A DNA stretch of 43,003 bases from Rhodovastum atsumiense (GTDB taxonomy: Bacteria > Pseudomonadota > Alphaproteobacteria > Acetobacterales > Acetobacteraceae): the NCBI GenBank assembly GCA_026225115.1, contig JAMFSE010000030.1, positions 1 through 43,003 of the forward strand, written 5' to 3'. A program made the position numbers and the translations under genes. This document shows, piece by piece, positions 18,601-25,787 of the stretch. The notes under the pieces were generated by a model, which had not been told where the DNA came from, searched no databases, and was given only the letters and a program-made list of their open reading frames with translations. Positions within the stretch are counted from its first letter, which is position 1. Each line of letters starts with the position of its first letter.

Positions 18601-19119
18601 TTCGATCAGGACGGGCAGACCGAGGTTGCGCGGTTTCCGCTGCCGCGGCAGCCCAAGGAAGACGGTGAGTGCATCGCCGATTTCTTCCGTGATGTGGATG
18701 ACGCGGAGCGCGATGTGATCGGCTTGCAGGTGGTCACGGTCGGCCAGCGCGCCTCGGAAGTGGCGCGCGAATGGTTTGAGGAGAACCGCTACCAGGACTA
18801 CCTCTATTTGCATGGCATCTCGGTCGAGATGGCCGAGGCTTTGGCCGAATACACCCATAAGCGCATCCGCGCCGAACTGGGTTTTGCCGCCGAGGACGAC
18901 CGGGATTTGGATAAAATGCTGCAGCAATCTTATCGCGGCTCTCGCTATTCCTTCGGCTATCCCGCCTGCCCCAATGTCGAGGACCAGGATAAACTATTGA
19001 AATTATTGGATGCTCAGCGGATCGGTATCACCCTTTCGGATGAGTATCAGCTGCATCCGGAACAATCGACCAGCGCCATCGTTGTGCTCAATCCGAAGGC
19101 AAAATACTTCTCTGTCTAA
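15634..19119 (+). CDS. metH: Cobalamin-dependent methionine synthase
   Basis: MetH transfers the methyl group of methyltetrahydrofolate via cobalamin to homocysteine. All modules are present in 1161 residues: homocysteine domain (about 1-310) with zinc ligands Cys224 and Cys290-Cys291 (NCATGP and GGCCGTS); pterin domain (about 330-610); four-helix cap (about 640-725) and B12 domain with the cobalt-ligand motif D730-V-H732-D-I-G735; and the activation domain (about 890-1161) with RGSRYSFGYPACP near the SAM site. The N-terminus is somewhat short but complete. The 161-base gap after ahcY shows no full cobalamin riboswitch. Reactivation needs SAM, which makes the broken metK next door notable. 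Confidence 0.96.
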   Translation: MTKPHLLEALQHHILLCDGGMGSRVQALTLDIEKDYWDKENCTEVLNLSRPDLVRDIHKGYFEAGSDMVQTNSFGGSSITLGEFQLEDRAFEINKIAGELAREAVESFADGRTRYVIGSIGPGTKLPSLGNIAYDPLEDALFVQSQGLIAGGVDAILIETCQDTLQIKAAVNGAKRARVAAGSDIPIFVQVTVETTGTLLVGPDIAAASTVIHALDIPLMGLNCATGPQEMAEHVRFLSRNWPGLISVQPNAGLPELVDGKTHYPLNAEDMASWVERFVVEDGVNLIGGCCGTSIPHIQGLDAMLKRLGNPRPAPVLRKPIWIPSVASLYGATPLRQENSYFSIGERCNANGSKKWRELQEAGDWDGCVAMGREQVAEASNALDICTAFVGRNETFEMNEVITRFTSSVNAPLVIDSTETPVIEAALKLHGGKPIINSINFEDGEGHATDRLILAKKFGAGVIALTIDEVGMAKEPADKLRIARRLIEFACDKYKLPQSDLLIDPLTFTIATGNEDDRKLGQWTLEGIKMIRDEFPDVQIVLGLSNISFGLNPAARAVLNSVFLDHAVKAGMTGAIVHVSKIRPLHLIAPEEVKVCEDLIFDRREENYDPLQKLLEIFADRKAADATKKKRAETVEGRLKDRIVDGDRKGLTDELDEALQTNKPLEIINNILLDGMKVVGELFGAGKMQLPFVLQSAETMKAAVAYLEPMMERVAGEERGIIVLATVKGDVHDIGKNLVDIILTNNGYKVYNLGIKVPLADMVTAAKAHHAHAIGMSGLLVKSTVVMRENLEEMSRQGLDIPVMLGGAALTRNYVEDDCVAAYASGRVAYARDAFDGLHLMDKVTGNDFDNYLAVIQSKRKGKSKNTKRKLGTADAAAFAPIDIKAVQARRHRLTRDVPVITPPFWGAKILEAPPKAIVPFINERSLFQFQWGFRKQGKSLDEFLGWARQELRPVMKRMLDLCEADNILKPQAVYGYWKAAGQGNDLLLFDQDGQTEVARFPLPRQPKEDGECIADFFRDVDDAERDVIGLQVVTVGQRASEVAREWFEENRYQDYLYLHGISVEMAEALAEYTHKRIRAELGFAAEDDRDLDKMLQQSYRGSRYSFGYPACPNVEDQDKLLKLLDAQRIGITLSDEYQLHPEQSTSAIVVLNPKAKYFSV

Positions 19120-19230
19120 AAAACCAAGCTTTTGATAATCGTCCATTAATGGTGCAGCGCAAAATTTTCTGGCTCCGGGCGGCATTTTGTGCAAATATCG
19201 TCAATCATTCACCGATCCGCGGAGCCCGCC

Positions 19231-19686
19231 ATGCTCGAAAAGACCACAACCACGGAACTGCCCACCGAATTCTCGCATGTGAAACCCGGCGATACCCCGT
19301 GGCGTACGGATGGTTTGCGGGATTTTTTCCTGTACCGGGATCTTGGCGTCAATGCTGCCACCGGCGGGCGGGTCATTGCCCAGCTGGTCAAAGCCAACCC
19401 TGAGCGTCCGCCCGAGGAGGGTACCGGCTGGCACCAGCATATTGCCGATTTTCACATTGTCATTATGAACAAGGGCTGGGCCCGCTTCATGTACGGCGAC
19501 AAGGAACATCTGGTCGCCGCAGGCGATTGCGTACACCAGCAGCCCGGCATTACGCATTATCTGTTCGATTACTCGCCGGATATGGAATATCTCGAAATCA
19601 CCTCGCCGGCTGAGTTTGGCACGGTCGGTGTTGAAGGTCCCTGCGAAATTCCCGCGGTTATTCCCTGGACGAGTGCTGCTGAATAA
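19231..19686 (+). CDS. Cupin-domain protein
   Basis: This 151-residue protein is a single-domain cupin with first-motif metal ligands in GTGWHQHIADFHIVIMNKGWARF (split HxH plus a downstream acidic/His position) and a second motif ending PGITHYLFDYS. The ATG at 19231 is preferred because GGAG lies six bases upstream; a longer frame begins at 19189. Substrate is not deducible; cupins of this size include small-molecule dioxygenases, isomerases and ligand-binding regulators. It is transcribed in the same direction as metH, 111 bases downstream, and ends at a strong terminator. Confidence 0.8.
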   Translation: MLEKTTTTELPTEFSHVKPGDTPWRTDGLRDFFLYRDLGVNAATGGRVIAQLVKANPERPPEEGTGWHQHIADFHIVIMNKGWARFMYGDKEHLVAAGDCVHQQPGITHYLFDYSPDMEYLEITSPAEFGTVGVEGPCEIPAVIPWTSAAE

Positions 19687-19708
19687 CCATTGTACCAAAA
19701 CAACAAAG

Positions 19709-19743
19709 CGGGCTCCGCATTGCAAAGCGCGGAGCCCGTTTTA
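19709..19743. terminator. Intrinsic terminator between convergent cupin and GST genes
   Basis: CGGGCTCCGC (19709-19718) and GCGGAGCCCG (19729-19738) form a perfect 10-bp stem with a 10-base loop. T-rich bases follow on the plus strand (19739-19742) and A-rich bases precede it, so it probably serves both converging transcripts. Confidence 0.85.
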
Positions 19744-19757
19744 GCTTAAATGAAATG

Positions 19758-20414
19758 CTAGAAATCCAGATCGAGCTCGATGATCTCCTGCGGTTCGTCA
19801 TGGGAATCATTCACCCATTCCTTCATCGGCGCCCATTTCATGATGGTCTCGCCGTAAGCCTTGCAGAGATCGTCGACGGCGACGTCATAGCTCAAAAACC
19901 GGGTTACCACCGGTGCATACATGGCATCCGCGATCGTCGGTTTCTTGCCGAACAGAAACGGCCCCTTCCAGTTGGTCAGGCACTCCCGCCAGATGCTGGT
20001 AATGCGGTCGATATCCGCCTGCGCCGAGGACCAGACCGTGAAGCCCGGTTTATGAAATCGCAAGTTCATCGGCAGGGAAGAGCGCAATGCCGCGAAGCCC
20101 GAATGCATCTCGCCGCTGATCGACCGGCAATAGGCTCGCGCCTTTTTTTCCTTCGGCAACATGCCCGCATCGGGAAACAATTCGTTCAGATATTCGGCGA
20201 TCGCAATCGTATCCCAGACGGAGACGGCGCCATGGATCAGGCAAGGCACCAGTATCGAGGAAGTGCGCATCAGCAACTCCTCCTTCATTCGCGGATCGTC
20301 CGTTGAGACACGCTCTTCCACAAAGTCGATGCCGGACAACCGCGCTAGCAGATAGCCCCTCAATGACCAAGAGGAGTAATTTTTGCTACTGATCAGCAGC
20401 TTCGCCTCGGCCAT
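19758..20414 (-). CDS. Glutathione S-transferase family protein
   Basis: The 218-residue protein starts with a thioredoxin-like N-terminal GST domain (LLISSKNYSSWSLRGYLLARLSG, with the Ser/Tyr region that activates glutathione and a cis-Pro segment ILVPCLIHG) and an all-alpha C-terminal domain with PTIADAMYAPVVTRF, which fits the conserved N-capping region. It resembles small bacterial GSTs with an SSxNxSSWSLR start. Likely cytoplasmic conjugation, peroxidase or binding function; substrate unknown. It is divergent from the PHB depolymerase gene across a 136-base AT-rich region with inverted repeats. Confidence 0.88.
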   Translation of the reverse strand: MAEAKLLISSKNYSSWSLRGYLLARLSGIDFVEERVSTDDPRMKEELLMRTSSILVPCLIHGAVSVWDTIAIAEYLNELFPDAGMLPKEKKARAYCRSISGEMHSGFAALRSSLPMNLRFHKPGFTVWSSAQADIDRITSIWRECLTNWKGPFLFGKKPTIADAMYAPVVTRFLSYDVAVDDLCKAYGETIMKWAPMKEWVNDSHDEPQEIIELDLDF

Positions 20415-20440
20415 TCCTATTTACCCTTTCTTTTTAGCAA

Positions 20441-20456
20441 GAACATCTTCATGTTC
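20441..20456. promoter_or_regulatory. Inverted repeat in the GST-phaZ divergent intergenic region
   Basis: GAACAT and ATGTTC are perfect reverse complements with a four-base spacer (CTTC), in an AT-rich 136-base divergent spacer. It could be a regulator site for either gene. It is not an alphaproteobacterial SOS box, whose half-site orientation and spacing differ. A second, imperfect palindrome around GTGTATTAATAACAC (about 20513-20527) lies closer to phaZ. Confidence 0.35.
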
Positions 20457-20550
20457 AGTAAAGCTTACCGGATCGCACAATGCAAAGTTTAATCTCAACA
20501 ACACCCCGTAACGGTGTATTAATAACACTGATTGCGCTTAGGATCGCTCG

Positions 20551-21768
20551 ATGATTTACCAAATGTACCAGGCGCGGTCTGACTTTTTGAACCCGCTACG
20601 CATGCTGGCGCGCACTGGTGGCAGACTGCTTCGGACCATCACGCCGCAGGAGCCTTACGGGCTCGCGCTGCGTCATGTTGATGCTGCCCTCGAGGTGTTT
20701 GGTTATTCCGGCGTTACCCATCAAAGACATGACTTTAATATCAAAGATATTCTGGTCGGTAATAACATGGTCAAGGTCGCGGAAGAAGTCGTTTTTGCAA
20801 CGGCATTTGCGAGCCTTTTGCATTTCAAAAAAGACACTGAGCGCGAACAGCCAAAGGTCCTGGTTTGCGCACCGATGTCCGGACATTTCGCGACGCTGCT
20901 GCGCAATACCATCGAAGTGCTGCTGCAGGACCACGACGTCTATGTTACGGACTGGCATAATGCCCGTGATATCCCGGTCGATGCCGGGGTTTTCGGCTTT
21001 GACGAATATGTAGAGCACATCATGCGGTTTCTCGAATTCCTCGGACCGCGCAGCCATGTGGTCGGCGTGTGTCAACCGACCGTGGCCGTGCTGGCCGCGG
21101 TATCCCTGATGGCGGAAGATAATAATCCCTCAACGCCGCGCAGCATGATCCTGCTGGCAGGTCCGATCGACACGCGCCGCAACCCGACCAACGTTAACAA
21201 GCTGGCAAAAACCAAAAAGATAGAATGGTTTGAGGACAAGATGATTGGGGTCGTACCCTGGCGCTATAAGGGCCATGGCCGCCGCGTCTACCCCGGATTC
21301 ATGCAGCTCACAGCTTTCATGTCGATGAATCTCGACAAGCATCTCTCCGCGCATTTCAAACAGTTCCGTTCGCTTGCTGCCCAGGACCAGTTGGCGGCCG
21401 ATACGCACCGCGCCTTCTACGACGAATATCTGGCGGTCATGGATTTGCCGGCGGAATTTTATCTGGAAACCGTGGAACGCATTTTCCAGACGCAGGATCT
21501 GCCGCGCGGTGAGTTGAAATGGCGCGGCCGCCTAGTGAAGCCGAGTGCGATCACCAAAACATTCCTGTTTACGGTAGAAGGCGAGCGCGACGATATCTGC
21601 GGTCTTGGCCAGACCTCCGCGGCGCTCGATCTGTGCTCGAACTTGCGGCCGTTGCTGAAGCGGCATCACGTGCAGACGGGGGTCGGACATTACGGGGTGT
21701 TCTCAGGCCGCCGTTGGGCCAATGAGATTTACCCGCGGGTTAAAGAAGTTATTCAATTCTCAATTTAG
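20551..21768 (+). CDS. phaZ: Intracellular poly(3-hydroxybutyrate) depolymerase
   Basis: PhaZ mobilises stored native PHB granules. The 405-residue protein matches the cytoplasmic depolymerase family: the N-terminal [17 protein letters not shown] region, no signal peptide, and an alpha/beta-hydrolase core in which the lipase-box serine is replaced by cysteine ([10 protein letters not shown], Cys174), as in the well-studied Cupriavidus-type enzyme. The likely partner histidine is in [13 protein letters not shown] near the C-terminus. AGGA lies about eight bases before the ATG. It implies that the host stores polyhydroxybutyrate. Confidence 0.93.
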   Translation: MIYQMYQARSDFLNPLRMLARTGGRLLRTITPQEPYGLALRHVDAALEVFGYSGVTHQRHDFNIKDILVGNNMVKVAEEVVFATAFASLLHFKKDTEREQPKVLVCAPMSGHFATLLRNTIEVLLQDHDVYVTDWHNARDIPVDAGVFGFDEYVEHIMRFLEFLGPRSHVVGVCQPTVAVLAAVSLMAEDNNPSTPRSMILLAGPIDTRRNPTNVNKLAKTKKIEWFEDKMIGVVPWRYKGHGRRVYPGFMQLTAFMSMNLDKHLSAHFKQFRSLAAQDQLAADTHRAFYDEYLAVMDLPAEFYLETVERIFQTQDLPRGELKWRGRLVKPSAITKTFLFTVEGERDDICGLGQTSAALDLCSNLRPLLKRHHVQTGVGHYGVFSGRRWANEIYPRVKEVIQFSI

Positions 21769-21794
21769 AAAACTTCGAAAAAGAGGAAAACGCT

Positions 21795-22643
21795 ATGAGC
21801 ACCGGCACTGAAGACGGCTTTGTCACGACCAAAGATAATGTCAAAATCTACTATAAGGATTGGGGACCCAAGGACGCGCAGCCCATCGTATTCCATCACG
21901 GCTGGCCGCTATCGGCAGATGATTGGGATACTCAAATGCTGTATTTCCTGGAGCATGGCTACCGCGTGGTCGCCCACGACCGGCGGGGACATGGGCGTTC
22001 GACACAGACCGCCACCGGCAATGACATGGACCATTACGCAACCGACGTGATTGCGCTGGCTAGCTTTCTCGATCTGAAATCCGCCATCCATGTCGGTCAT
22101 TCCACCGGCGGCGGCGAAGTTGCGCATTATGTCGCGCGGGCCGACAAGGGCCGGGTTGCGAAGGCCGTACTGGTCGGCGCAGTGCCGCCGATCATGGTGA
22201 AATCTGCCGCCAATCCGGGCGGTTTGCCGATTGAGGTGTTCGATAATTTTCGCGCCGCCACTGCGGCCAATCGCGCGCAATTCTTTGTCGACGTGCCGTC
22301 TGGCCCATTTTATGGATTCAACCGGCCGGGTGCGAAAATATCGCAAGGCATTATCGATAATTGGTGGCGCCAGGGCATGACCGGCGGCGCCAAGGCGCAT
22401 TATGATTGCATCAAGGCGTTCTCGGAAACCGATTTCACCGAGGATTTGAAGGCGATCGACGTGCCGGTGCTGGTGATGCATGGCGATGACGACCAGATCG
22501 TCCCGATCGATGATTCCGCGAAAATCTCGATCACATTGTTGAAGCACGGCACGCTGAAAATCTATCCGGGCTATCCGCACGGCATGTGCACCACGCATGC
22601 CGAGGTGATCAACCCGGATCTGCTGGCCTTTTTTAAGAGCTGA
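21795..22643 (+). CDS. Alpha/beta hydrolase (non-haem chloroperoxidase/arylesterase type)
   Basis: A 282-residue single-domain hydrolase. The oxyanion-hole [21 protein letters not shown], and the nucleophile elbow GHSTGGGE with Ser103 are typical of cofactor-free haloperoxidases and related esterases. The acid is probably in [11 protein letters not shown] and the histidine in PGYPHGM. No signal peptide. An AGAGGA site precedes the ATG. It lies 26 bases after phaZ, same strand, so it may be co-transcribed; physiological substrate unknown. Confidence 0.88.
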   Translation: MSTGTEDGFVTTKDNVKIYYKDWGPKDAQPIVFHHGWPLSADDWDTQMLYFLEHGYRVVAHDRRGHGRSTQTATGNDMDHYATDVIALASFLDLKSAIHVGHSTGGGEVAHYVARADKGRVAKAVLVGAVPPIMVKSAANPGGLPIEVFDNFRAATAANRAQFFVDVPSGPFYGFNRPGAKISQGIIDNWWRQGMTGGAKAHYDCIKAFSETDFTEDLKAIDVPVLVMHGDDDQIVPIDDSAKISITLLKHGTLKIYPGYPHGMCTTHAEVINPDLLAFFKS

Positions 22644-22651
22644 GCGCCGGC

Positions 22652-23941
22652 TCAGCCGCTCGCGGGCTGCACCACGACGCAGGGAAGTTGGCGGACATTC
22701 AGCGCCGAACAGGCCTGCACCGCCTCCTGCGACGACAAATGGATCAGGCGGGCCTGGTACAGGATGGTGCCGCCGAACGGGGTCGTGGAGCTGACGGCGA
22801 CGGCAGCGTTTGCAGCGATGCCGGAAAGCTGGACAAGGGCATTCTGCGCCACATTCTGGGCCAGAGCCGCGTTCGAAAAAGCGCCCACCTGAATGCCCCA
22901 GTTGGCCGGGCTCGCCGGTAGCGGCTGAAATTCCGCCTGGCTTGGCGGCGGCGGCGCGTGTTCGACGCTGGCGATGACCGAGGCCGGGCATGCGGGATTG
23001 AACACGGCGCTCGATCCGCAATCGGGCTGCGCGGCGAGAGGCGTAATCGGCGTGGCCTGCGCGGTCTGCACAGGCGGCGTTTGGGCCGGCGTGCAGGGAT
23101 TATTCGGATCATAGGCGGTATCGGTATCGCAGGTGCCGGCCGTGCCGGAACCCTGCGCGGCGCAGGGATCGTCTGGGTCATAGGCGGTGTCCGCATTACA
23201 GGTACCGGCGGAGGCTGAAGCGACGATGGCCGGCTGACCCTGAATGGTGCCGGTCTGCGCGGCGGGGCTGCAGGGATGGTCCGGATCATAGGCGGCGTTC
23301 TGGTCGCAGCCGGAAGCAAACTGCGCGGGCGTCGGCGCTCCCTGCCCTGCCGAGCCTCCCTGATAATTCGCAAACGGCCCGGAGAACGCCACCTGGGTGC
23401 CGAGATTTGGGGTGACCATGGCGAGGTAGTTTACCGTCTCATCCGGCAGGCTGGCGTTGCCGGCGAGATATTCATCGACATCCTCCGGCCCGGCATTATA
23501 GGCGGCTAGGAACCCCGGTGCCCCGTAGCGCTGGTACATCTGGCTGATATAGCCGGCACCGGCATCAATGTTGTTTTGCGGGTCGAACGGATCGGCGCCG
23601 AGCCCATATTGCGCCTGCAGATCCTGATAGGTCTCCGGCATCAGCTGCATCAGCCCCATGGCGCCGGCCGGCGAGACCGCCTGTTCCTCGCCGCCGGATT
23701 CCTGCTGTATCACCGCGCGTATCCATTGCTGCGGGATTTGGAAGCGTGCGGCAGCCTGCGCGATATACGGGCCCCAGGGGTCGTCGGGCGGGCCGGGCGG
23801 CGGGTAGTAATGCGTCGGCGCGTAAGTGGGGCCACCATTTGCTGCGTTATACCCGTGGCCGCCACCAGCGCAGCCTGCAACCAACATCAGGATCATCGAC
23901 GCGCCGGCCCAGACGAAAGTTGCCCATGACATCCTCTGCAT
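22652..23941 (-). CDS. Lytic transglycosylase lipoprotein with Cys-bracketed repeats and SPOR domain
   Basis: The 429-residue protein has a lipobox (LVAGC, acylated Cys24), so it is probably outer-membrane anchored. An SLT domain (about 55-180) carries the catalytic Glu81 in QQESGG, then GAMGLMQLMPETY and LAAYNAGP. The linker (about 210-320) holds three near-copies of a 13-residue unit C-x3-(A)-A-Y-D-P-(D/N)-x-P-C at Cys212-224, 248-260 and 271-283, plus a degenerate fourth at 308-318. A SPOR domain (about 347-425, WGIQVGAFSNAALAQ) should bind denuded septal glycan. Overall it looks like an RlpA-like divisome-linked peptidoglycan lytic enzyme, though of the SLT class. Confidence 0.88.
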   Translation of the reverse strand: MQRMSWATFVWAGASMILMLVAGCAGGGHGYNAANGGPTYAPTHYYPPPGPPDDPWGPYIAQAAARFQIPQQWIRAVIQQESGGEEQAVSPAGAMGLMQLMPETYQDLQAQYGLGADPFDPQNNIDAGAGYISQMYQRYGAPGFLAAYNAGPEDVDEYLAGNASLPDETVNYLAMVTPNLGTQVAFSGPFANYQGGSAGQGAPTPAQFASGCDQNAAYDPDHPCSPAAQTGTIQGQPAIVASASAGTCNADTAYDPDDPCAAQGSGTAGTCDTDTAYDPNNPCTPAQTPPVQTAQATPITPLAAQPDCGSSAVFNPACPASVIASVEHAPPPPSQAEFQPLPASPANWGIQVGAFSNAALAQNVAQNALVQLSGIAANAAVAVSSTTPFGGTILYQARLIHLSSQEAVQACSALNVRQLPCVVVQPASG

Positions 23942-23986
23942 GGGCGCTGTTCTAGGCGCCGCGCGCGGATTCGTCAGCTATATGAT

Positions 23987-24457
23987 TCAGACCAGGAACG
24001 TAAGGTTCGTCATCACGCCGCGGCTGGTCGCCAACTGCACCTTCTTGGCGGCGATACGAAATTCCGCACCATTGAGCTTGAGGCGATGCGTCGTCCGGCC
24101 GGCGATGACGTCGAGCACGCTTTTGCGGTAGGCGGTGAGATTGAAGGTCGAGGTTACCAGCAATTCGCCTTCATTCTCCTCGAGGATCTCGACATTCGAT
24201 ACCACCCGCGACATCTGCGATTTCGGGTCCTGGGCATAATGCGCGCCGCCCTTCAGCCGCTTGATCCGATCCTCGATGCCGGGCCGCTCTTCGTTCACCA
24301 AAGCGATCGAATAATTGATGCCACGCTCATCGTCGCCGGCGGGGATGAAATAATGCGCCTGCTCCGCCCAAAGGGCGAGCCAGTCGTCGTAGCGGTGCTC
24401 ATCCATCAGCCGCGCTTCGAAGAACAGAAATTGTTGGATATCGTGATAGCTCGGCAT
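23987..24457 (-). CDS. Ring-hydroxylating oxygenase, beta (small) subunit
   Basis: This 156-residue protein matches the SnoaL-like small subunit of Rieske non-haem iron oxygenases: QFLFFEARLMDEHRYDDWLALWAEQAHYFIPA at the N-terminus and VLDVIAGRTTHRLK near the C-terminus. It has no catalytic metal and serves as a structural partner in the alpha3beta3 hexamer. The start follows one base after the alpha-subunit stop, so stoichiometric expression is expected. No downstream ferredoxin or reductase gene follows on this strand. Confidence 0.9.
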   Translation of the reverse strand: MPSYHDIQQFLFFEARLMDEHRYDDWLALWAEQAHYFIPAGDDERGINYSIALVNEERPGIEDRIKRLKGGAHYAQDPKSQMSRVVSNVEILEENEGELLVTSTFNLTAYRKSVLDVIAGRTTHRLKLNGAEFRIAAKKVQLATSRGVMTNLTFLV

Positions 24458-24458
24458 G

Positions 24459-25787
24459 TCAGATCGCCGTCTCCCGCGTTGAGCCCAATATTTTCTCGCC
24501 GCTCATCACGCTGCGCCAGTAATGCAGGATGGCGCGGTTGTTCAGCTCATCGGTGAACTGGCCGGTGACGGCGCCGTCGGACTCTATCTGCTCTTGTCCC
24601 AGCCCGCGGCGGATCAGGATCCAGGGATCGACGGTCGCGCGCAAGCCCTCGGTGATGCGCTCGAACACCTCCAGATCATCGGTGGCGCCGCCGCCGGCCG
24701 GGCCATAGAATGCCTGGTGCCCGCGGAAGCGATGGCCGTTGATCTTGTCGGAGACATCGGTCAGCCGGTAAGGGTAGAGAAAGACCTCGGTTCGATCGAC
24801 CGCAACCGGGCGGATCATGCGGATATGTGTCTGGATGAAGACCAGATTGGGAAAGATCAGCACATGCGGACCGCCACGGGCGAGCATTTTATGGGCGCGT
24901 TCTTCGCCATGCGCCGCGACCAGAGAGTCGATATATTCCTGTTGCGCTGCGGGAACCTTCGCGGCGCCGCCGGTGAGCCAGCGCGTCGCGGCCGGGGACG
25001 ACATGTCCCAGGCGACATGGGCATTGCCCAGGCTGCGAAGCCGGTAAGGCGCGTTGGCGCCGTAATCGGGCGCGGTGGTGACGCCGGCCCGCTGCAGGCT
25101 GATCTCAACGAAGCTGCGATGCAGAAAACCGAGATGATAGCCGTCGGTCGAATTTTCCGCCTGCAGTTTCCAGTTGCCCGCATAACCGTATTTATGGGTG
25201 CCGCAGGAGACGTCGATTTTGCCGGCGGGCGACAGGTCGAACGCAATATCGATCTCGGCTTTCGCCAGCGGCCCGAGATGTTCATCGAGCGAGGGGCCGT
25301 CTGCCGCCAGGCTGGCAAACATCAGCCCGCGATACGCCGCCTGGCGCGGCGCCGGGCGCAGGCCGTAGTCTTTTTTATCAAAACCGTCGTCATAGCGCTC
25401 ACTATGTGGAACGCCGAGCAGGCCGCCGGTGTTGAGGAAGGCCCAGCCATGATAGGGGCAGACGAAGCGCTTCGCATTGCCCGATTCATGCGGACAAACG
25501 ACCGCCGCGCGATGGGTGCAGCGGTTCATCAGCACCCGCACTTCGTCATCATCGCCGCGGATAAAGATTACCGGTTGCCGGCCAATGTTCCGGGCCTGAA
25601 AATCCCCACGGTTGGGGATTTCGCTCTCATGGCCGACATAGACCCAACCGCGATGGAAGATGCGGTCCATCTCCTCGTCAAAAATCGCCGGGTCCGTGTA
25701 GATGCGGCTATGGACGCGATCTTCCAGAACGAGCTTGCCGTAGTCGATGGCGGCAGGGTTGGAATCGCGATTCATATCGTAATTCAT
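24459..25787 (-). CDS. Ring-hydroxylating oxygenase, alpha (Rieske catalytic) subunit
   Basis: A 442-residue alpha subunit. The Rieske [2Fe-2S] ligands are Cys90-x-His92 (NRCTHRA) and Cys110-x2-His113 (CPYHGW). The mononuclear iron site is in NWKLQAENSTDGYHLGFLH, with His218 and His223 and a later Asp, and Asp215 as the electron bridge. The sequence style resembles benzoate/anthranilate-type aromatic dioxygenases, but the substrate cannot be fixed. Electron-transfer partners are not encoded nearby. Its ATG overlaps the amidohydrolase stop (ATGA). Confidence 0.92.
   Translation of the reverse strand: MNYDMNRDSNPAAIDYGKLVLEDRVHSRIYTDPAIFDEEMDRIFHRGWVYVGHESEIPNRGDFQARNIGRQPVIFIRGDDDEVRVLMNRCTHRAAVVCPHESGNAKRFVCPYHGWAFLNTGGLLGVPHSERYDDGFDKKDYGLRPAPRQAAYRGLMFASLAADGPSLDEHLGPLAKAEIDIAFDLSPAGKIDVSCGTHKYGYAGNWKLQAENSTDGYHLGFLHRSFVEISLQRAGVTTAPDYGANAPYRLRSLGNAHVAWDMSSPAATRWLTGGAAKVPAAQQEYIDSLVAAHGEERAHKMLARGGPHVLIFPNLVFIQTHIRMIRPVAVDRTEVFLYPYRLTDVSDKINGHRFRGHQAFYGPAGGGATDDLEVFERITEGLRATVDPWILIRRGLGQEQIESDGAVTGQFTDELNNRAILHYWRSVMSGEKILGSTRETAI

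Noticed and set aside
20441-20456. SOS (LexA) box upstream of phaZ
   Set aside because: The alphaproteobacterial box is a direct repeat of GTTC with seven bases between; here the half-sites are inverted with eight bases between.
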